Below are positions 24,801 through 33,060 of a DNA stretch of 33,155 bases, piece by piece. The notes under the pieces were generated by a model. It was not told the DNA's origin. It saw only the letters and a list, made by a program, of their open reading frames with translations, and made no database searches. The stretch lies in assembly GCA_001314865.1 (NCBI GenBank), contig LJZR01000040.1, positions 1 to 33,155 on the forward strand, read 5' to 3'. The position numbers and the translations under genes were made by a program. Position 1 is the first letter of the stretch, and the number at the start of each line of letters is the position of its first letter. This stretch comes from Phormidesmis priestleyi Ana (lineage in GTDB: Bacteria; Cyanobacteriota; Cyanobacteriia; Phormidesmidales; Phormidesmidaceae).

Positions 24801-25897
24801 AACAAATCAAACGCAATCACCAAAAAATGCCCCGACCCACAAGCCGGATCAAAAATCTTCAAATCTTTAATACTGCTCGGAATCCCCTCACCCGTCAGCG
24901 CTGGCTGCTGCACCCAATACTTCCACCGCGCCTCCGCTTCAGTCTCAATCGGCATCAGCGCATCTAGCGCCACCTCACCCGATTCTCTTTTCTCTCGCCA
25001 ATCCTTTCTTCTGTTTTCCAACCGCGCCAGCGTTCCATCCGTCACCGCCTCCGGCTGCCAACCATTTTGCGCACATATCGCCAGCCACTGCTGCCCCAAG
25101 CTATTTTGCAGCAGCCACTCCACCATGTAGCGCTCCGTAAACATCTGCGTTTTACTCGCAATCTCATGCGGCTCCACCTTGCCGCCACCATTGAGCTTTG
25201 CATCTAGCGCTTCTCGCTCTGGATCATTCCAATACTGATACACCCATCCCAAGGTTGTATCATCCAGCCAGGCACTCTCTAGCGCCGGTGCATTTAGCCC
25301 ATCCACCACCTTTCGCAGCGTACTCGCAGGCACCTCAAACAATTGCGTTAAACTAACAGAACCAAACAACCCCGGCAGCTCCAAGGCCAGCTCATCACAC
25401 AGCAGCTTTAGCAGTAGCCCATAGCCCTCGGTCTCGCCCTTACACAAGTCCGGCGCAAACTCTCGAAACTCCTTATAGCCCGCACTATTCCATCCACCCG
25501 TCACCACCGCAGGCTTCACCATTCCCCGCGCCTCAAGCTGCTTAATCACCACCAGCCGGTTCAGCACCGTCGCCCCCGCCAGCTTAATCGCGTCGGTTAA
25601 GTGCCGCTCCCAGCTCTCTTGTTCAAATTTCTGTTTGTTCTTGTCCTTGGGCTGTTGTGTTGCCACATCCGCCCGCACCTGCTCCTTGAGCCAGTCCTCC
25701 AGCCGCTTTCGCTTTTCAAACTGTTCCTCAGCCAAGCCCGCATTATCAGCAGGCCTAATCGACAGCCGATACGTCCCCTCTGCCGCCTCCCGCATTCCCT
25801 TCAGCAGCAGCCCCCCGTTTGGATCGCTGGCCGTGCCACGAAAGTCGCGGATTGTGCGGGCGAGTTTAGCTTTAGCTTCTGGCGTGAGATGAGTCAT
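21872..25897 (-). CDS. pglX: BREX adenine-specific DNA methyltransferase PglX (1341 aa)
   Basis: Large N6-adenine methyltransferase. The SAM-binding motif DPACGSGHF is at residues 350-358 and the catalytic NPPY in DLVVGNPPYQG at 577-581. The N-terminal 340 residues are the helical region typical of PglX; the part after about 650 should hold the target-recognition domain. PglX marks host DNA at a non-palindromic site, which separates self from phage. A long C-terminal lysine/glutamate-rich tail (EKEAKRRERKDKKADKEQ) ends it. Base composition falls in the presumed recognition domain near 23200-23900. It is preceded by the DUF433 gene after 67 bases. Confidence 0.9.
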   Translation of the reverse strand: MTHLTPEAKAKLARTIRDFRGTASDPNGGLLLKGMREAAEGTYRLSIRPADNAGLAEEQFEKRKRLEDWLKEQVRADVATQQPKDKNKQKFEQESWERHLTDAIKLAGATVLNRLVVIKQLEARGMVKPAVVTGGWNSAGYKEFREFAPDLCKGETEGYGLLLKLLCDELALELPGLFGSVSLTQLFEVPASTLRKVVDGLNAPALESAWLDDTTLGWVYQYWNDPEREALDAKLNGGGKVEPHEIASKTQMFTERYMVEWLLQNSLGQQWLAICAQNGWQPEAVTDGTLARLENRRKDWREKRESGEVALDALMPIETEAEARWKYWVQQPALTGEGIPSSIKDLKIFDPACGSGHFLVIAFDLLRAFYQEEARHRRQAGGESWSDKEIVEWILENNLYGLDLDPRAVQIAAAGLYLKGKAVCEGARPRALNLVASNLNLAMLPVDDEARQALREAVEATTGIPGALTDEIVAALAGADAWGSLLQVDGVVDEAIAAYEKPMQTSLIEDNLSNAPLLLGSRKGLGMRALLLEQLETFLASRTRSDDLGLRLKGEQLAAGVRFIRMVREGAYDLVVGNPPYQGASKMVDADYLKKRYPEAKADLYAAFLDRGLQLVRPGGLSALLTMRNWMFISQYSAIREKLIEEYDLRLLEDLETGAFEEVSAAQVVLSVAMVIFRRAKPSELTSLAFRPAPNDIKSEGNIARKRAAVLAQVGRFEFETTRFDVIKEKPLIYWWDEAFLNRYDETAKLGDLFQSRKGTWTSDNTRFLRLPHEVVEAEFHIRSLNVSSKNQYRWLPYVGGAKGQQWIDALTEVLCWEDAGLEIKLLLELKHGAYPQGTEYFFRRGIAFSQIGANFSARVHRYPGAFGGKGSSIFPQEMEDPLCVMNNQISRFILSSLNPGVGFELGDVNRLPLFPIESATEIFAQLEAAFTTHEAAREPSVEFISPGATCWSYAQAWAQRAVDRPAGEPLPAWQPTYEQPPATDWISYAVGLALGRFPLASPLQSQSPESEAHTAITPLPHGIFYLSAYSADQQNGPDSLTHPACAPLHEAWATHSSAITKKSLHEWLRLHFFKDVHLGMYEQRPIYFPLSSANKNFVAHISIHRWTPHTLTDLLADYTAKDLTALEGELADLADSKNQGDPSTQAKAETRYTHIQALHTELTAFIALIRQCADLIPPPADPKDPTPEIDKVSYQMNLDDGVMINSAALWPLLEPQWKKPKTWWHELCTAKGKKDYDWSHLAARYFPNRVDTKCQQDPSLAVAHGCFWQYHPAKAYEWELRLQDEIGPDFTIDEADSDTLRQQFEAKHPDIIKTLKEKEAKRRERKDKKADKEQLAFQGM

Positions 25898-25964
25898 AAA
25901 AACGGTTTAAAGATCGACTCCCATTATGGGCTGATAACCCACAATCCGTGAGCGTACAAATCAA

Positions 25965-26417
25965 TTATTTAATGCCTCTTGCTTTATGCTGTTGGGCAAT
26001 ACGAGAAACCGGAGCTTGCCGCTGAAGCCTATCGACTTTTTCGAGACGCCTTTTCATATCGTCATCTAGGGCTTCTTGATGATCCCAGTAGTAGGCTAGA
26101 GCTGAGTAGATTTTGCCAAGGGCGATATGTGGAAACTGGAAGTGGAGTTCTTCAGGACTCCAGCCATAGGCCAAGTGCGAGGTAATCAGCTCAACTACTT
26201 TCATCGTGCTGCCCTCAATGTAGGGCACTTGCTCATCGTTGAGCTGAATGTGTTTGTAGTCTGTGGCGATATAGTTCATAAAAATTAAGTCCGATTCTAG
26301 CCGTACAACTGCCTCAGCAAAGCTTTTTCGCCCAGATCCTAAACGCCTCACCCTCAAGTTTTTCAAGTCATATGCTGAGCGAAGTTCATCTTCCGACTCG
26401 GTACTATTATTCTTCAT
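25965..26417 (-). CDS. DUF433 antitoxin-like protein with extra N-terminus (150 aa)
   Basis: Residues 47-150 match the DUF433 family of cyanobacterial antitoxins: MNYIATDYKHIQLNDEQVP, then VELITSHLAYGWSPEELHF and IYSALAYYWDH. That family normally starts at this internal Met (position 26279). The first 46 residues (ELRSAYDLKNLRVRRLGSGR, then VVRLESD) look like the N-terminus of another small antitoxin family, so this may be a fusion. The ATG at 26417 has GAGAAG upstream and is preferred over 26279, which has no ribosome-binding site. The usual DUF5615 toxin partner is absent; pglX follows directly. Confidence 0.7.
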   Translation of the reverse strand: MKNNSTESEDELRSAYDLKNLRVRRLGSGRKSFAEAVVRLESDLIFMNYIATDYKHIQLNDEQVPYIEGSTMKVVELITSHLAYGWSPEELHFQFPHIALGKIYSALAYYWDHQEALDDDMKRRLEKVDRLQRQAPVSRIAQQHKARGIK

Positions 26418-26441
26418 AGACTTCTCGCTTGGCTTGTGTGA

Positions 26442-26528
26442 CTATGCTGGCCTCTGATTAAACACCTCAATAATAGGGTAATGCCCCGCCTGCGCAGCCT
26501 GATCTCGATCGTAGAAATCAACATTCAT
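26442..26528 (-). CDS. Possible 28-aa peptide between brxC and the DUF433 gene
   Basis: An ATG six bases after the brxC stop opens a frame MNVDFYDRDQAAQAGHYPII and ends at 26442, 24 bases before the DUF433 start. The tight fit between two co-directional genes suggests a small real gene or the remnant of a lost one. No family is recognised and the composition is not distinctive, so confidence is low. Confidence 0.25.
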   Translation of the reverse strand: MNVDFYDRDQAAQAGHYPIIEVFNQRPA

Positions 26529-26534
26529 GTCCCG

Positions 26535-29500
26535 CTAAATCAATCGAATCCGAATATCCGCGCTGCCCTCTAGCTTATCGACTAACTCGCTCCGCAGCCG
26601 CCCCAACAGCGCATCGACCTCCGCCACGCTGCTCACCTCCCGCTTACTCAGCAGCGAAGTCACGCTAAACTCAATCGTTTGCGTGCCGGTTTCTTGGGCG
26701 ATCGCATCATCCAAATACCGATTCGCCAGCCTCACCGCCTCATACAGCCGCTGCTGCGCCGGTTCTTTTAGCTCAATTAAAGGCGGCTGCAACGCCGCTT
26801 GAGTCGTGTTAGTAAGCGCTTCTCGCAGCGGACTCGATACCCGTGCGGCCTTCTCCTCCGTTAGCGTCGAATAACCTAAGCGGTACTGCAACTGCCCATA
26901 GACCTCTTCAAAGGTCTGCTCCTGTTGCTCAATAAAGCTGAGCCGCACCTGCTGATAATGGGCTTCAATCGCCTCAATCGCAGGCAGCAGCGCCGCCACC
27001 TCCTCCCAAGGTTTCGCTTGATGCACCTCAAAGTGCAACTTTAGCGCCGCCACCTCATGCTCTATGCCCCTAAGCCGACCCACCTGCCTCAGCTGCGCCA
27101 CCTGATGCAGCTGCACAGTCATCGCCCGCTGCACCGCACTCACCTTTTCATCTAACAGCTCAGAGAGCGATCGCCCCAGCTCATAAATGCCATCGTCTAA
27201 TACATCTAAATTGCGTTTGGTATTCAGCAGCGTTCGCTCTACTTGGCGCGATCGCGTACAGTCTTCCAATGCCTTTTGCAACTTCTGCAAAGACTCCGGC
27301 AGCGCCACCCGCCCTGGCAGTTGAGCATAGCGCTGCTCTAGCAGCCGCAGCCGCCCTGCCTGCTCTCGAAAGCGCTCATGCACTCGGTCGGCCACGATGT
27401 CCTTATCGCGATCTAGCGGTTCGCCCAGCCGCCGATCAAAAAACTGACAGATCGCATTCAAATCGCGCCGCGTTACCCCCTTGTCACTGGGCGGCAGCAC
27501 ATCTGCCCGCTTTAAATCCTGCGCCTTGGTAAACACATCTCTCGCGCCCGGATCGCGCACTGAATTGATTTCGGCCCCCGTTCCAGGCCGAATTTGCACC
27601 TTGCTCGCCCGCAATAGCCCTGCCAAGCAAGCCCGCACCACATCCGCCGGATAGCCATAGGGCGGCCCGCCAAAGTGAGTGAGCAGCGCACTGCCTGAGA
27701 TGCCCCGCTCCTCTAGCACATACTGCTCAATGCGAGTGGGGACTTCGCCCTCGCAGGTCGGCACATACTTGCCCTCATCTAAGGCCAAAATCCCCAGCCC
27801 CTCAGCCATGAACTTGTAAGATATGCCCGATAGATTTTGCTCTAATAGCTGAAGCAGCTCTGTAGTTGTCACGGCTACATTTACATACCGGTTGTAAATA
27901 TCAGGCAGTAGCCCCTCTGCCAATCGGGTCAGCAGGGAGGCAAACCCACTGCCGTACTGCTGCCGGTCAATTTGTCGTCCCCGAAAATAAACCTCGCCTG
28001 CCAAAACAAACGCCTCAGCCACCGCGTCTTTTACCCGGTTTTCAAGGGTTTCACTCTGGCTCTGTTCGTCACTGAGCAGTCGCCGCTTACTCTCCGATAA
28101 GGTCGATCGGCGAGAATCATAGCGGTTGAGCATATAGCGCGATCGCACCAATCGCTTAATCTCACCGTCTAGCCCATCTTGCTTACTCACCACCCAAAAA
28201 ATTCGACTGCTGTTGGCGCTCTCCTTAATCCATTCATCTGCTTGATTGTCGGCCTTGGGCACATAGCGAAAATCTATCGTTACCACTGCCAGTTCGCTCG
28301 GCACCTGCAAGCGCTCATCTTGCCGTTGCCTACCGTCGCTGTAGTAAGCCGCCCAGCGAAACCCATTGCCCTGGTACTTTGGATTCTCTGCTGTTCCCAA
28401 CAGATCTTTGAGCTTTTGCGCCACAATCTCACTGGTGGCATCAGGCGTTACGGTATAGCGATCGCGCTCCCTAGCCCACTCTTGCCCCGCTGAACTCTGA
28501 ATTTTATAGCCCGTTTTCTCCGAGTAGGACAGTAAGCTCAGCTCCCGCAGTTTCTCTAGCGCCTGCGTCACCTCTGCCGTTTGATTGCCTAAGCCGATGC
28601 GGCTATACAAACACTGCGCCACCAGCATAGGTGTCGTCGGCACCTGCTCTTGAATCAGCTCTAGCAGCGCTACTGCTTTGGCTGCTCGCACCGCCAGTGC
28701 ATCGGCCACGACTTCCTCATGGGCAAACAGCCGCATTAGCGTCGTTTGGACATCGTTATCGAGTGCCGATTGCTGTACGTCAAAAATATGGTCGAGCGTA
28801 ATGAGCGCGCCGAGTTCTTGTTCGCCCAGCTGCTGCTCACGGAACAGCTCGCCGAGCAGCTGCAACAGGCCGCGAATGGCATGATCATCGCCCTTGGCTT
28901 TAGTAGAGCGCGATCGCAAATTTGAGGTAATTTGCATGAGCAAATCCACATATCCGGGCAGCAGCGGATACACCTCTAAAAAGCTTTCTTTCGCAATCGA
29001 CTCGCACTCATAGCCATGCAGCTTCAAATCGCTACGATGCTGATCGAACAAATCTGCCAGTGCCCCCACCTGGTCTGCTCGCTTTTTGAGCAGCCGTTTA
29101 TGCACCACATCGCGAATATTGGTCGGCGCTAAATGCACCCGTAGCTTAGGCGGAAAGCGATCCTTAAGCTTATTGATATTGCTCTCATCGTCACTGTCTT
29201 CTAGCTTTTGCTGGCCGGTTGCCAGCAGCCACACTTGCCCTTTTAGCCGCTGCCCTAACGCCTGCACAAACGACTGCAAAGCCAGCATTCGGTTCGTATT
29301 TTGAAAAATGTACTGGCTGACTTCATCGACCACGACAAACAGTGTTTTGCCCGGTGCCCGGTGTTGAAGCATTTGTGCGATCGCTTTTGTGGTTTCCTCC
29401 GCCGAGCTACCGACCCCGGTATTGGCCCCTGCTCTACTGTCGTACCAGCTCAGCGGATCGGTATATAGCGCTGGATTCATCTCATGCAGCACTTGCGAAA

Positions 29501-30164
29501 ATTCCTCATCTGCAACCGGAGAGGTTTTTACCCTATCCCAGGGCTCGCCCAGTACCTGCTGTGCCGTCTCCAAAAATCTTGCCCATTCGCCCTCTATCTC
29601 CAGTTTCAGCTCATGGTCTGCCACATAGTGAATATCGCCGCAGTAGCCCAGCCGCCTTTGTAGCTGCCGCTTTACGACCGAGTGAATCTGCTCGTCATCG
29701 CGAGCTGCCGCCCCAATATCAAACACCACCGCGATCGGATCGATCTGTGCTTTTAGCGCTTGCCAATTCTCTCTTAACTCCGCCGCCTTCGGTGAATCAT
29801 CCCGGCGTAGCAATGCTTCTGCCAACGGTTCGCCGTTTGGTAGCGCCAATCCATCTAACGCCAAACCCAGTAGCTTTGCAAAGCTCGACTTACCCGAGCC
29901 GTAAAACCCTGAAATCCAGGATGCGGGCAGCGCTGGACTTCCTTTTTGCAATTCTTCTATCAGCCCTGCTAGCAGGCGCACAAACTGCTCATGAATGCCT
30001 GATGCTTTAATGTAATTCCAGCGCGGATCGTCCGTTGGGTAGCCGCCTGTAATAATGTACTCACCAACTTCTTCTGCCACCTTTGCCGGATTTTGCTCGT
30101 GGAAATACACCACAGGCGGAATATCGCGCGTTACGTCATTGGCAAAGAGATCTTTGAGTAGCAT
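26535..30164 (-). CDS. brxC: BREX P-loop protein BrxC/PglY (1209 aa)
   Basis: Very large ATPase. Walker A is GFYGSGKSS (residues about 86-94) and Walker B TLFVVVDEVSQYI (D280, E281), followed by VWLLATGQQKLED and a long helical C-terminal half. Length and order (after brxB, before pglX) match BrxC. I choose the ATG at 30164 (MLLKDLFANDVTRDI), which matches the usual BrxC start; an in-frame TTG at 30185 is the alternative. The 120 bases upstream of the TTG form a tandem array of 17-bp units, so expression relative to brxA/brxB may be influenced by it. Confidence 0.9.
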   Translation of the reverse strand: MLLKDLFANDVTRDIPPVVYFHEQNPAKVAEEVGEYIITGGYPTDDPRWNYIKASGIHEQFVRLLAGLIEELQKGSPALPASWISGFYGSGKSSFAKLLGLALDGLALPNGEPLAEALLRRDDSPKAAELRENWQALKAQIDPIAVVFDIGAAARDDEQIHSVVKRQLQRRLGYCGDIHYVADHELKLEIEGEWARFLETAQQVLGEPWDRVKTSPVADEEFSQVLHEMNPALYTDPLSWYDSRAGANTGVGSSAEETTKAIAQMLQHRAPGKTLFVVVDEVSQYIFQNTNRMLALQSFVQALGQRLKGQVWLLATGQQKLEDSDDESNINKLKDRFPPKLRVHLAPTNIRDVVHKRLLKKRADQVGALADLFDQHRSDLKLHGYECESIAKESFLEVYPLLPGYVDLLMQITSNLRSRSTKAKGDDHAIRGLLQLLGELFREQQLGEQELGALITLDHIFDVQQSALDNDVQTTLMRLFAHEEVVADALAVRAAKAVALLELIQEQVPTTPMLVAQCLYSRIGLGNQTAEVTQALEKLRELSLLSYSEKTGYKIQSSAGQEWARERDRYTVTPDATSEIVAQKLKDLLGTAENPKYQGNGFRWAAYYSDGRQRQDERLQVPSELAVVTIDFRYVPKADNQADEWIKESANSSRIFWVVSKQDGLDGEIKRLVRSRYMLNRYDSRRSTLSESKRRLLSDEQSQSETLENRVKDAVAEAFVLAGEVYFRGRQIDRQQYGSGFASLLTRLAEGLLPDIYNRYVNVAVTTTELLQLLEQNLSGISYKFMAEGLGILALDEGKYVPTCEGEVPTRIEQYVLEERGISGSALLTHFGGPPYGYPADVVRACLAGLLRASKVQIRPGTGAEINSVRDPGARDVFTKAQDLKRADVLPPSDKGVTRRDLNAICQFFDRRLGEPLDRDKDIVADRVHERFREQAGRLRLLEQRYAQLPGRVALPESLQKLQKALEDCTRSRQVERTLLNTKRNLDVLDDGIYELGRSLSELLDEKVSAVQRAMTVQLHQVAQLRQVGRLRGIEHEVAALKLHFEVHQAKPWEEVAALLPAIEAIEAHYQQVRLSFIEQQEQTFEEVYGQLQYRLGYSTLTEEKAARVSSPLREALTNTTQAALQPPLIELKEPAQQRLYEAVRLANRYLDDAIAQETGTQTIEFSVTSLLSKREVSSVAEVDALLGRLRSELVDKLEGSADIRIRLI

Positions 30165-30183
30165 GTTGTTCGATAGCTTAGAC

Positions 30184-30319
30184 AAATAAGTCAGTTTAGG
30201 AAATAAGTCAGTGTGGAAAATAAGTCGAAAATATAGTCTTATGAATAAACCAGTCTTATGAATAAACCAGTCTTATGAATAAACCAGTCTTATGAATAAA
30301 CCAGTCTTATGAATAAACC
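30184..30319. repeat. 17-bp tandem array between brxB and brxC
   Basis: Five identical 17-bp units AGTCTTATGAATAAACC lie at 30235-30319. They are preceded, still in 17-bp register, by three degenerate units that begin AAATAAGTC (30184, 30201, 30218). The array covers the brxB stop codon and reaches the brxC start region. There are no spacers, so it is not CRISPR. Confidence 0.85.
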
Positions 30320-30963
30320 CGAGGTCGATAGTCTCTATCTGTCGAAAGCTCTTTCATAAAAGAAAGCGCCTGCCGCTCCCTACGTTCCCCCGGATATAGC
30401 ACCACCACCGGCAGATTTCTGGTCTTTCCATCAATATGCTTTAACAGCGCTGAAGATCTAAAAAACGGATACAAAGCGCCGGTTCGACCTAGAAAAAATA
30501 GCGTTCGATTCGTCTCATTGGGATAGTCGTCGGCAAATTGACTAATTCGCTCAATGACATCGCGAGCAATTCCATCGGGACCCTCCACATAGCGAGTGAG
30601 CTTATTTTTCAAATGGGTAAGGGCTCGCTCCGGGTCTTTTTCATGGAGCCGGTGTTCCATTCGAATAATGCTCTCTAGTACCCGAGGATCTTCTGCCTTC
30701 AGCCGATCTAGCAGCAACTTCTGCAATGAAATGGACAGTACATTCCATCCCTTACCGGTTAGTTCATCGCTCAAATTACGAATCCGTTGGCGCAGGTCAA
30801 ACTCTTTTTCAGGATCGTAAGTCAAAATCGCAAATCGGTAGTTTCGCATGGTACTAATGCGAGGCCCCGCATCATCGAGCAAATCTTTCCTTAGCTCATT
30901 AATCGCCCGATCTAGCGAGGCTTGCTCAATCGTCTGCTGGATTTGCTGAGTTGGAGCGTTCAT
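30307..30963 (-). CDS. brxB: BREX protein BrxB (DUF1788, 218 aa)
   Basis: The middle and end carry the DUF1788 pattern: YRFAILTYDPEKEFDLRQRI, then FFLGRTGALYPFFRSSALLK and LPVVVLYPGE. The family is a small BREX core protein of unknown biochemical role. The start overlaps the brxA stop as ATGA, and its own stop codon lies in the first unit of the 17-bp repeat array. Length is normal. Confidence 0.85.
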   Translation of the reverse strand: MNAPTQQIQQTIEQASLDRAINELRKDLLDDAGPRISTMRNYRFAILTYDPEKEFDLRQRIRNLSDELTGKGWNVLSISLQKLLLDRLKAEDPRVLESIIRMEHRLHEKDPERALTHLKNKLTRYVEGPDGIARDVIERISQFADDYPNETNRTLFFLGRTGALYPFFRSSALLKHIDGKTRNLPVVVLYPGERRERQALSFMKELSTDRDYRPRVYS

Positions 30964-31889
30964 ACCTTCGTCTCTGGCTGTATTGCTGGCTGTATTTTGG
31001 TCGGTATCTCTGGCACGGGTATTCCTAACTCACTTTCTGCCCACCGTTCAATATCCGCATACTGCCAGTTAAATTCGGACAAATCTCCCATTCGGCTAAA
31101 TTTTAGCGCTGACAGCTGCCTCAGCCTGGGCTCTAGAAATCCTTCCCCCAAACCCACCGAAGCAAAATAAGGATTACTTAGCAGCGTTCCCTCAAACCGC
31201 AAATCCTTCAAAAAATACAGCCAATAAGTTAATGCCGCATCCGTAACCTTAGGATAAGTAAGCACACGCGTTCCAGCGGTCGTTTTGCAAAGCCCTGCGG
31301 CAGTTGCACAGGTAATCAGCGCTGTCGCCATCCTTAAAATGGTCGCCGTTGCCCATTCTGTCTGTAGGTTTTGGCGCACCCAGCGAGCGGCAATGTCTCG
31401 ATCAATGCTGACTGCGATCGCGCCTAGCTGCGATTCCCCCGGCATGCTTCGCGATCGTCGCTGCTCTAAAAAGTCTCCTGAGAATGCCCGGTACATTGGG
31501 TCGGCAAGCTGCAAATGCCAGTGGCAAATATTCTGGCGAGTCGTTGGATCGCTCGGTTGCCAACCGGTTAAGACCTTCAAAGAGGCTGGATAAGCATCGT
31601 ACCGATGGCTAAAGTCAGCGAGCAGTTGCCGCACCCGTTCCAAGCTTTTACTCCCAAACCATCGCGATTCAAACGCCCGCTCTGCCCGTTTGCCCTGCTT
31701 GTCTTGAAGGGAAAGATCGGCTGCTTGCTGTTCCCAGTAGGCCCTACTCTCGTCTAAGGCTAGGGACACGCGCAGCAGTCGAGTATGAAACTGCACGACC
31801 TCAGCGCCGTAGATAGGCTGAATTTTTGTGTCTTCTGGCGCTTTAGATTGCGGGCTACTGGCTTTTATTGTTTTGGCTTTAGATGACAT
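30960..31889 (-). CDS. brxA: BREX protein BrxA (DUF1819-like, 309 aa)
   Basis: The protein has the position and layout of BrxA: between brxE and brxB, helical, with a conserved C-terminal part (TYWLYFLKDLRFEGTLLSNP) like the end of DUF1819. About 309 residues is longer than the roughly 200 of type 1 BrxA; the extra length is at the N-terminus and the tail. BrxA of type 1 binds DNA. It overlaps brxE by 11 bases and brxB by 4. The assignment leans partly on gene order. Confidence 0.7.
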   Translation of the reverse strand: MSSKAKTIKASSPQSKAPEDTKIQPIYGAEVVQFHTRLLRVSLALDESRAYWEQQAADLSLQDKQGKRAERAFESRWFGSKSLERVRQLLADFSHRYDAYPASLKVLTGWQPSDPTTRQNICHWHLQLADPMYRAFSGDFLEQRRSRSMPGESQLGAIAVSIDRDIAARWVRQNLQTEWATATILRMATALITCATAAGLCKTTAGTRVLTYPKVTDAALTYWLYFLKDLRFEGTLLSNPYFASVGLGEGFLEPRLRQLSALKFSRMGDLSEFNWQYADIERWAESELGIPVPEIPTKIQPAIQPETKV

Positions 31890-32481
31890 TGGGCGCCTCC
31901 AAGCGATAAAACGGCATTGGATAGCGATCGCTCAAAGGCAGCAAAGCCGCTGCTAGGCTATGCGCCCTCAAGCCATAAGCAATCGACATTTCTCCTGTCA
32001 GCTCTCGACCATCCGGCACAATTTTATAGGCCGCTGCCTGTCCGGCAATCTTTAGCGTATTTTCTAAATCAGTTTGAACAAAGTCGCCTTCTAACCGCAA
32101 CGGTAGCGTTAGCCGCTCACTCGGGAGTTCTTCACTGCGCTTATGCACAGCTATCCGGTCGGCGAGTGCTTCGTCCACTGCAAAGCCCCAAAAGAAAAGC
32201 GTATTGACTAAATCTGGCTGAGAGAGCCGCTGTCGAATCTTTTGATCGTGCTCAATGGCGGCCTGCCGCACGGCCTCTAACGCTGCCCATTGACCCGTTT
32301 TAGGCAGCAGTCGCCGAAAAAAATCACCGCCGCCTAGCTCATCAGTCAAATCGGTTCGCCACCAGCCCAATCGCTGAAGCTCACCATTCCCTTCACCCGC
32401 CCAAGCCACTAAAAACTGCCAGGTCAAAATATCGTCCAAAACGGATTCCGACAGGGACTTAGCTTTCGTCAAGGGTTCCAT
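31879..32481 (-). CDS. brxE: BREX type 6 protein BrxE (200 aa)
   Basis: First gene of the operon. A 200-residue helical protein with SVLDDILTWQFLVAWAGEGN and ELGGGDFFRRLLPKTGQWAA, the pattern I associate with BrxE, a protein found only in BREX type 6. No catalytic motif is visible. Its stop is inside the start of brxA. The ATG at 32481 (MEPLTKAKSLSE) is the first in frame. The 197-base region upstream should hold the BREX promoter, but I cannot place -35/-10 boxes with confidence. Confidence 0.75.
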   Translation of the reverse strand: MEPLTKAKSLSESVLDDILTWQFLVAWAGEGNGELQRLGWWRTDLTDELGGGDFFRRLLPKTGQWAALEAVRQAAIEHDQKIRQRLSQPDLVNTLFFWGFAVDEALADRIAVHKRSEELPSERLTLPLRLEGDFVQTDLENTLKIAGQAAAYKIVPDGRELTGEMSIAYGLRAHSLAAALLPLSDRYPMPFYRLEAPNVI

Positions 32482-32586
32482 AAGTTACACCAGTCATTAC
32501 ACCAGTTATCAGATCTATCAGGTCATCTGCTTCTGCCACTAGGTCAAAAGCAATCATCGGCATTCAACTTTACCACCTCCACCATA

Positions 32587-32618
32587 AGGCTCAGGATACG
32601 GCAGGCTCAGGATATGGC
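32587..32618. repeat. 16-bp tandem repeat upstream of brxE
   Basis: AGGCTCAGGATACGGC at 32587-32602 is repeated with one change at 32603-32618. It lies in the gap between brxE and the mcrB remnant, about 100 bases upstream of the brxE start. A binding site for a regulator is possible. Confidence 0.5.
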
Positions 32619-32678
32619 TTGTTCTCTCGCCTCTTTTTCCAAATAAGCCCGTTTTCCTAGCTCGGTTTACGCTGCTGT

Positions 32679-33059
32679 TCATATATCTTTTAGAGCGTCG
32701 AGGAAAGCCGTATCCGGAGAAAATACTTTTATCGAATGCTGGCTTTCTAAATTACAAAGGTGCTGGAGGTCACCGATGAGTGTTGCATCCAAATTAGTAG
32801 ATTGCACAAACTGTTTGCCTAGCACGGCCTTGAGTCTCTCAAAATCGTTATAAAAGTACTCTTGTAAAAGAGGGATAATCTGTTGATACCAGACGAGATG
32901 AAGTTCAGCTACGTCATTGATATTCATAAAGTAGCTATGGCCAAGCTGATAGTCTTGGCCCATTAAAGCAGTAAGTCGAAGATTTATTCGATCCAAAAGT
33001 GCTGCTAAGTCTATACCTTCTACCGTGTCAAGTAGCGACGAATCAGGCATTTTTTCGTA
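32679..33059 (-). pseudogene. 3' remnant of an mcrB-like restriction NTPase gene
   Basis: The last 126 residues match the C-terminal part of McrB-type AAA+ NTPases: YEKMPDSSLLDTVEGIDLAA, LLDRINLRLTALMGQDYQLG, HSYFM, and IIPLLQEYFYND. In intact proteins the preceding residues are RRRFAF-like, and the Walker motifs come earlier. Here similarity stops at about 33059, exactly where a transposase frame ends. The upstream part including the nucleotide-binding site is therefore missing or displaced, and the open frame to the window edge is not McrB-like. It would have been part of a McrBC-type modification-dependent restriction system. Confidence 0.7.
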
Positions 33060-33060
33060 A

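Noticed and set aside
29342-30010. 222-aa plus-strand open frame opposite brxC
   Set aside because: Proline/arginine-rich composition and full overlap with the conserved brxC ATPase region mark it as an antisense shadow.
30184-30319. Possible CRISPR array
   Set aside because: The 17-bp units are directly adjacent with no unique spacers, and no cas genes are near.
14484-32481. BREX type 1 or DISARM assignment
   Set aside because: There is no brxL Lon-like protease gene as in type 1, and no DISARM drmA/drmB/drmC pattern. The presence of brxE, brxD and brxHI with BrxA/BrxB fits type 6.
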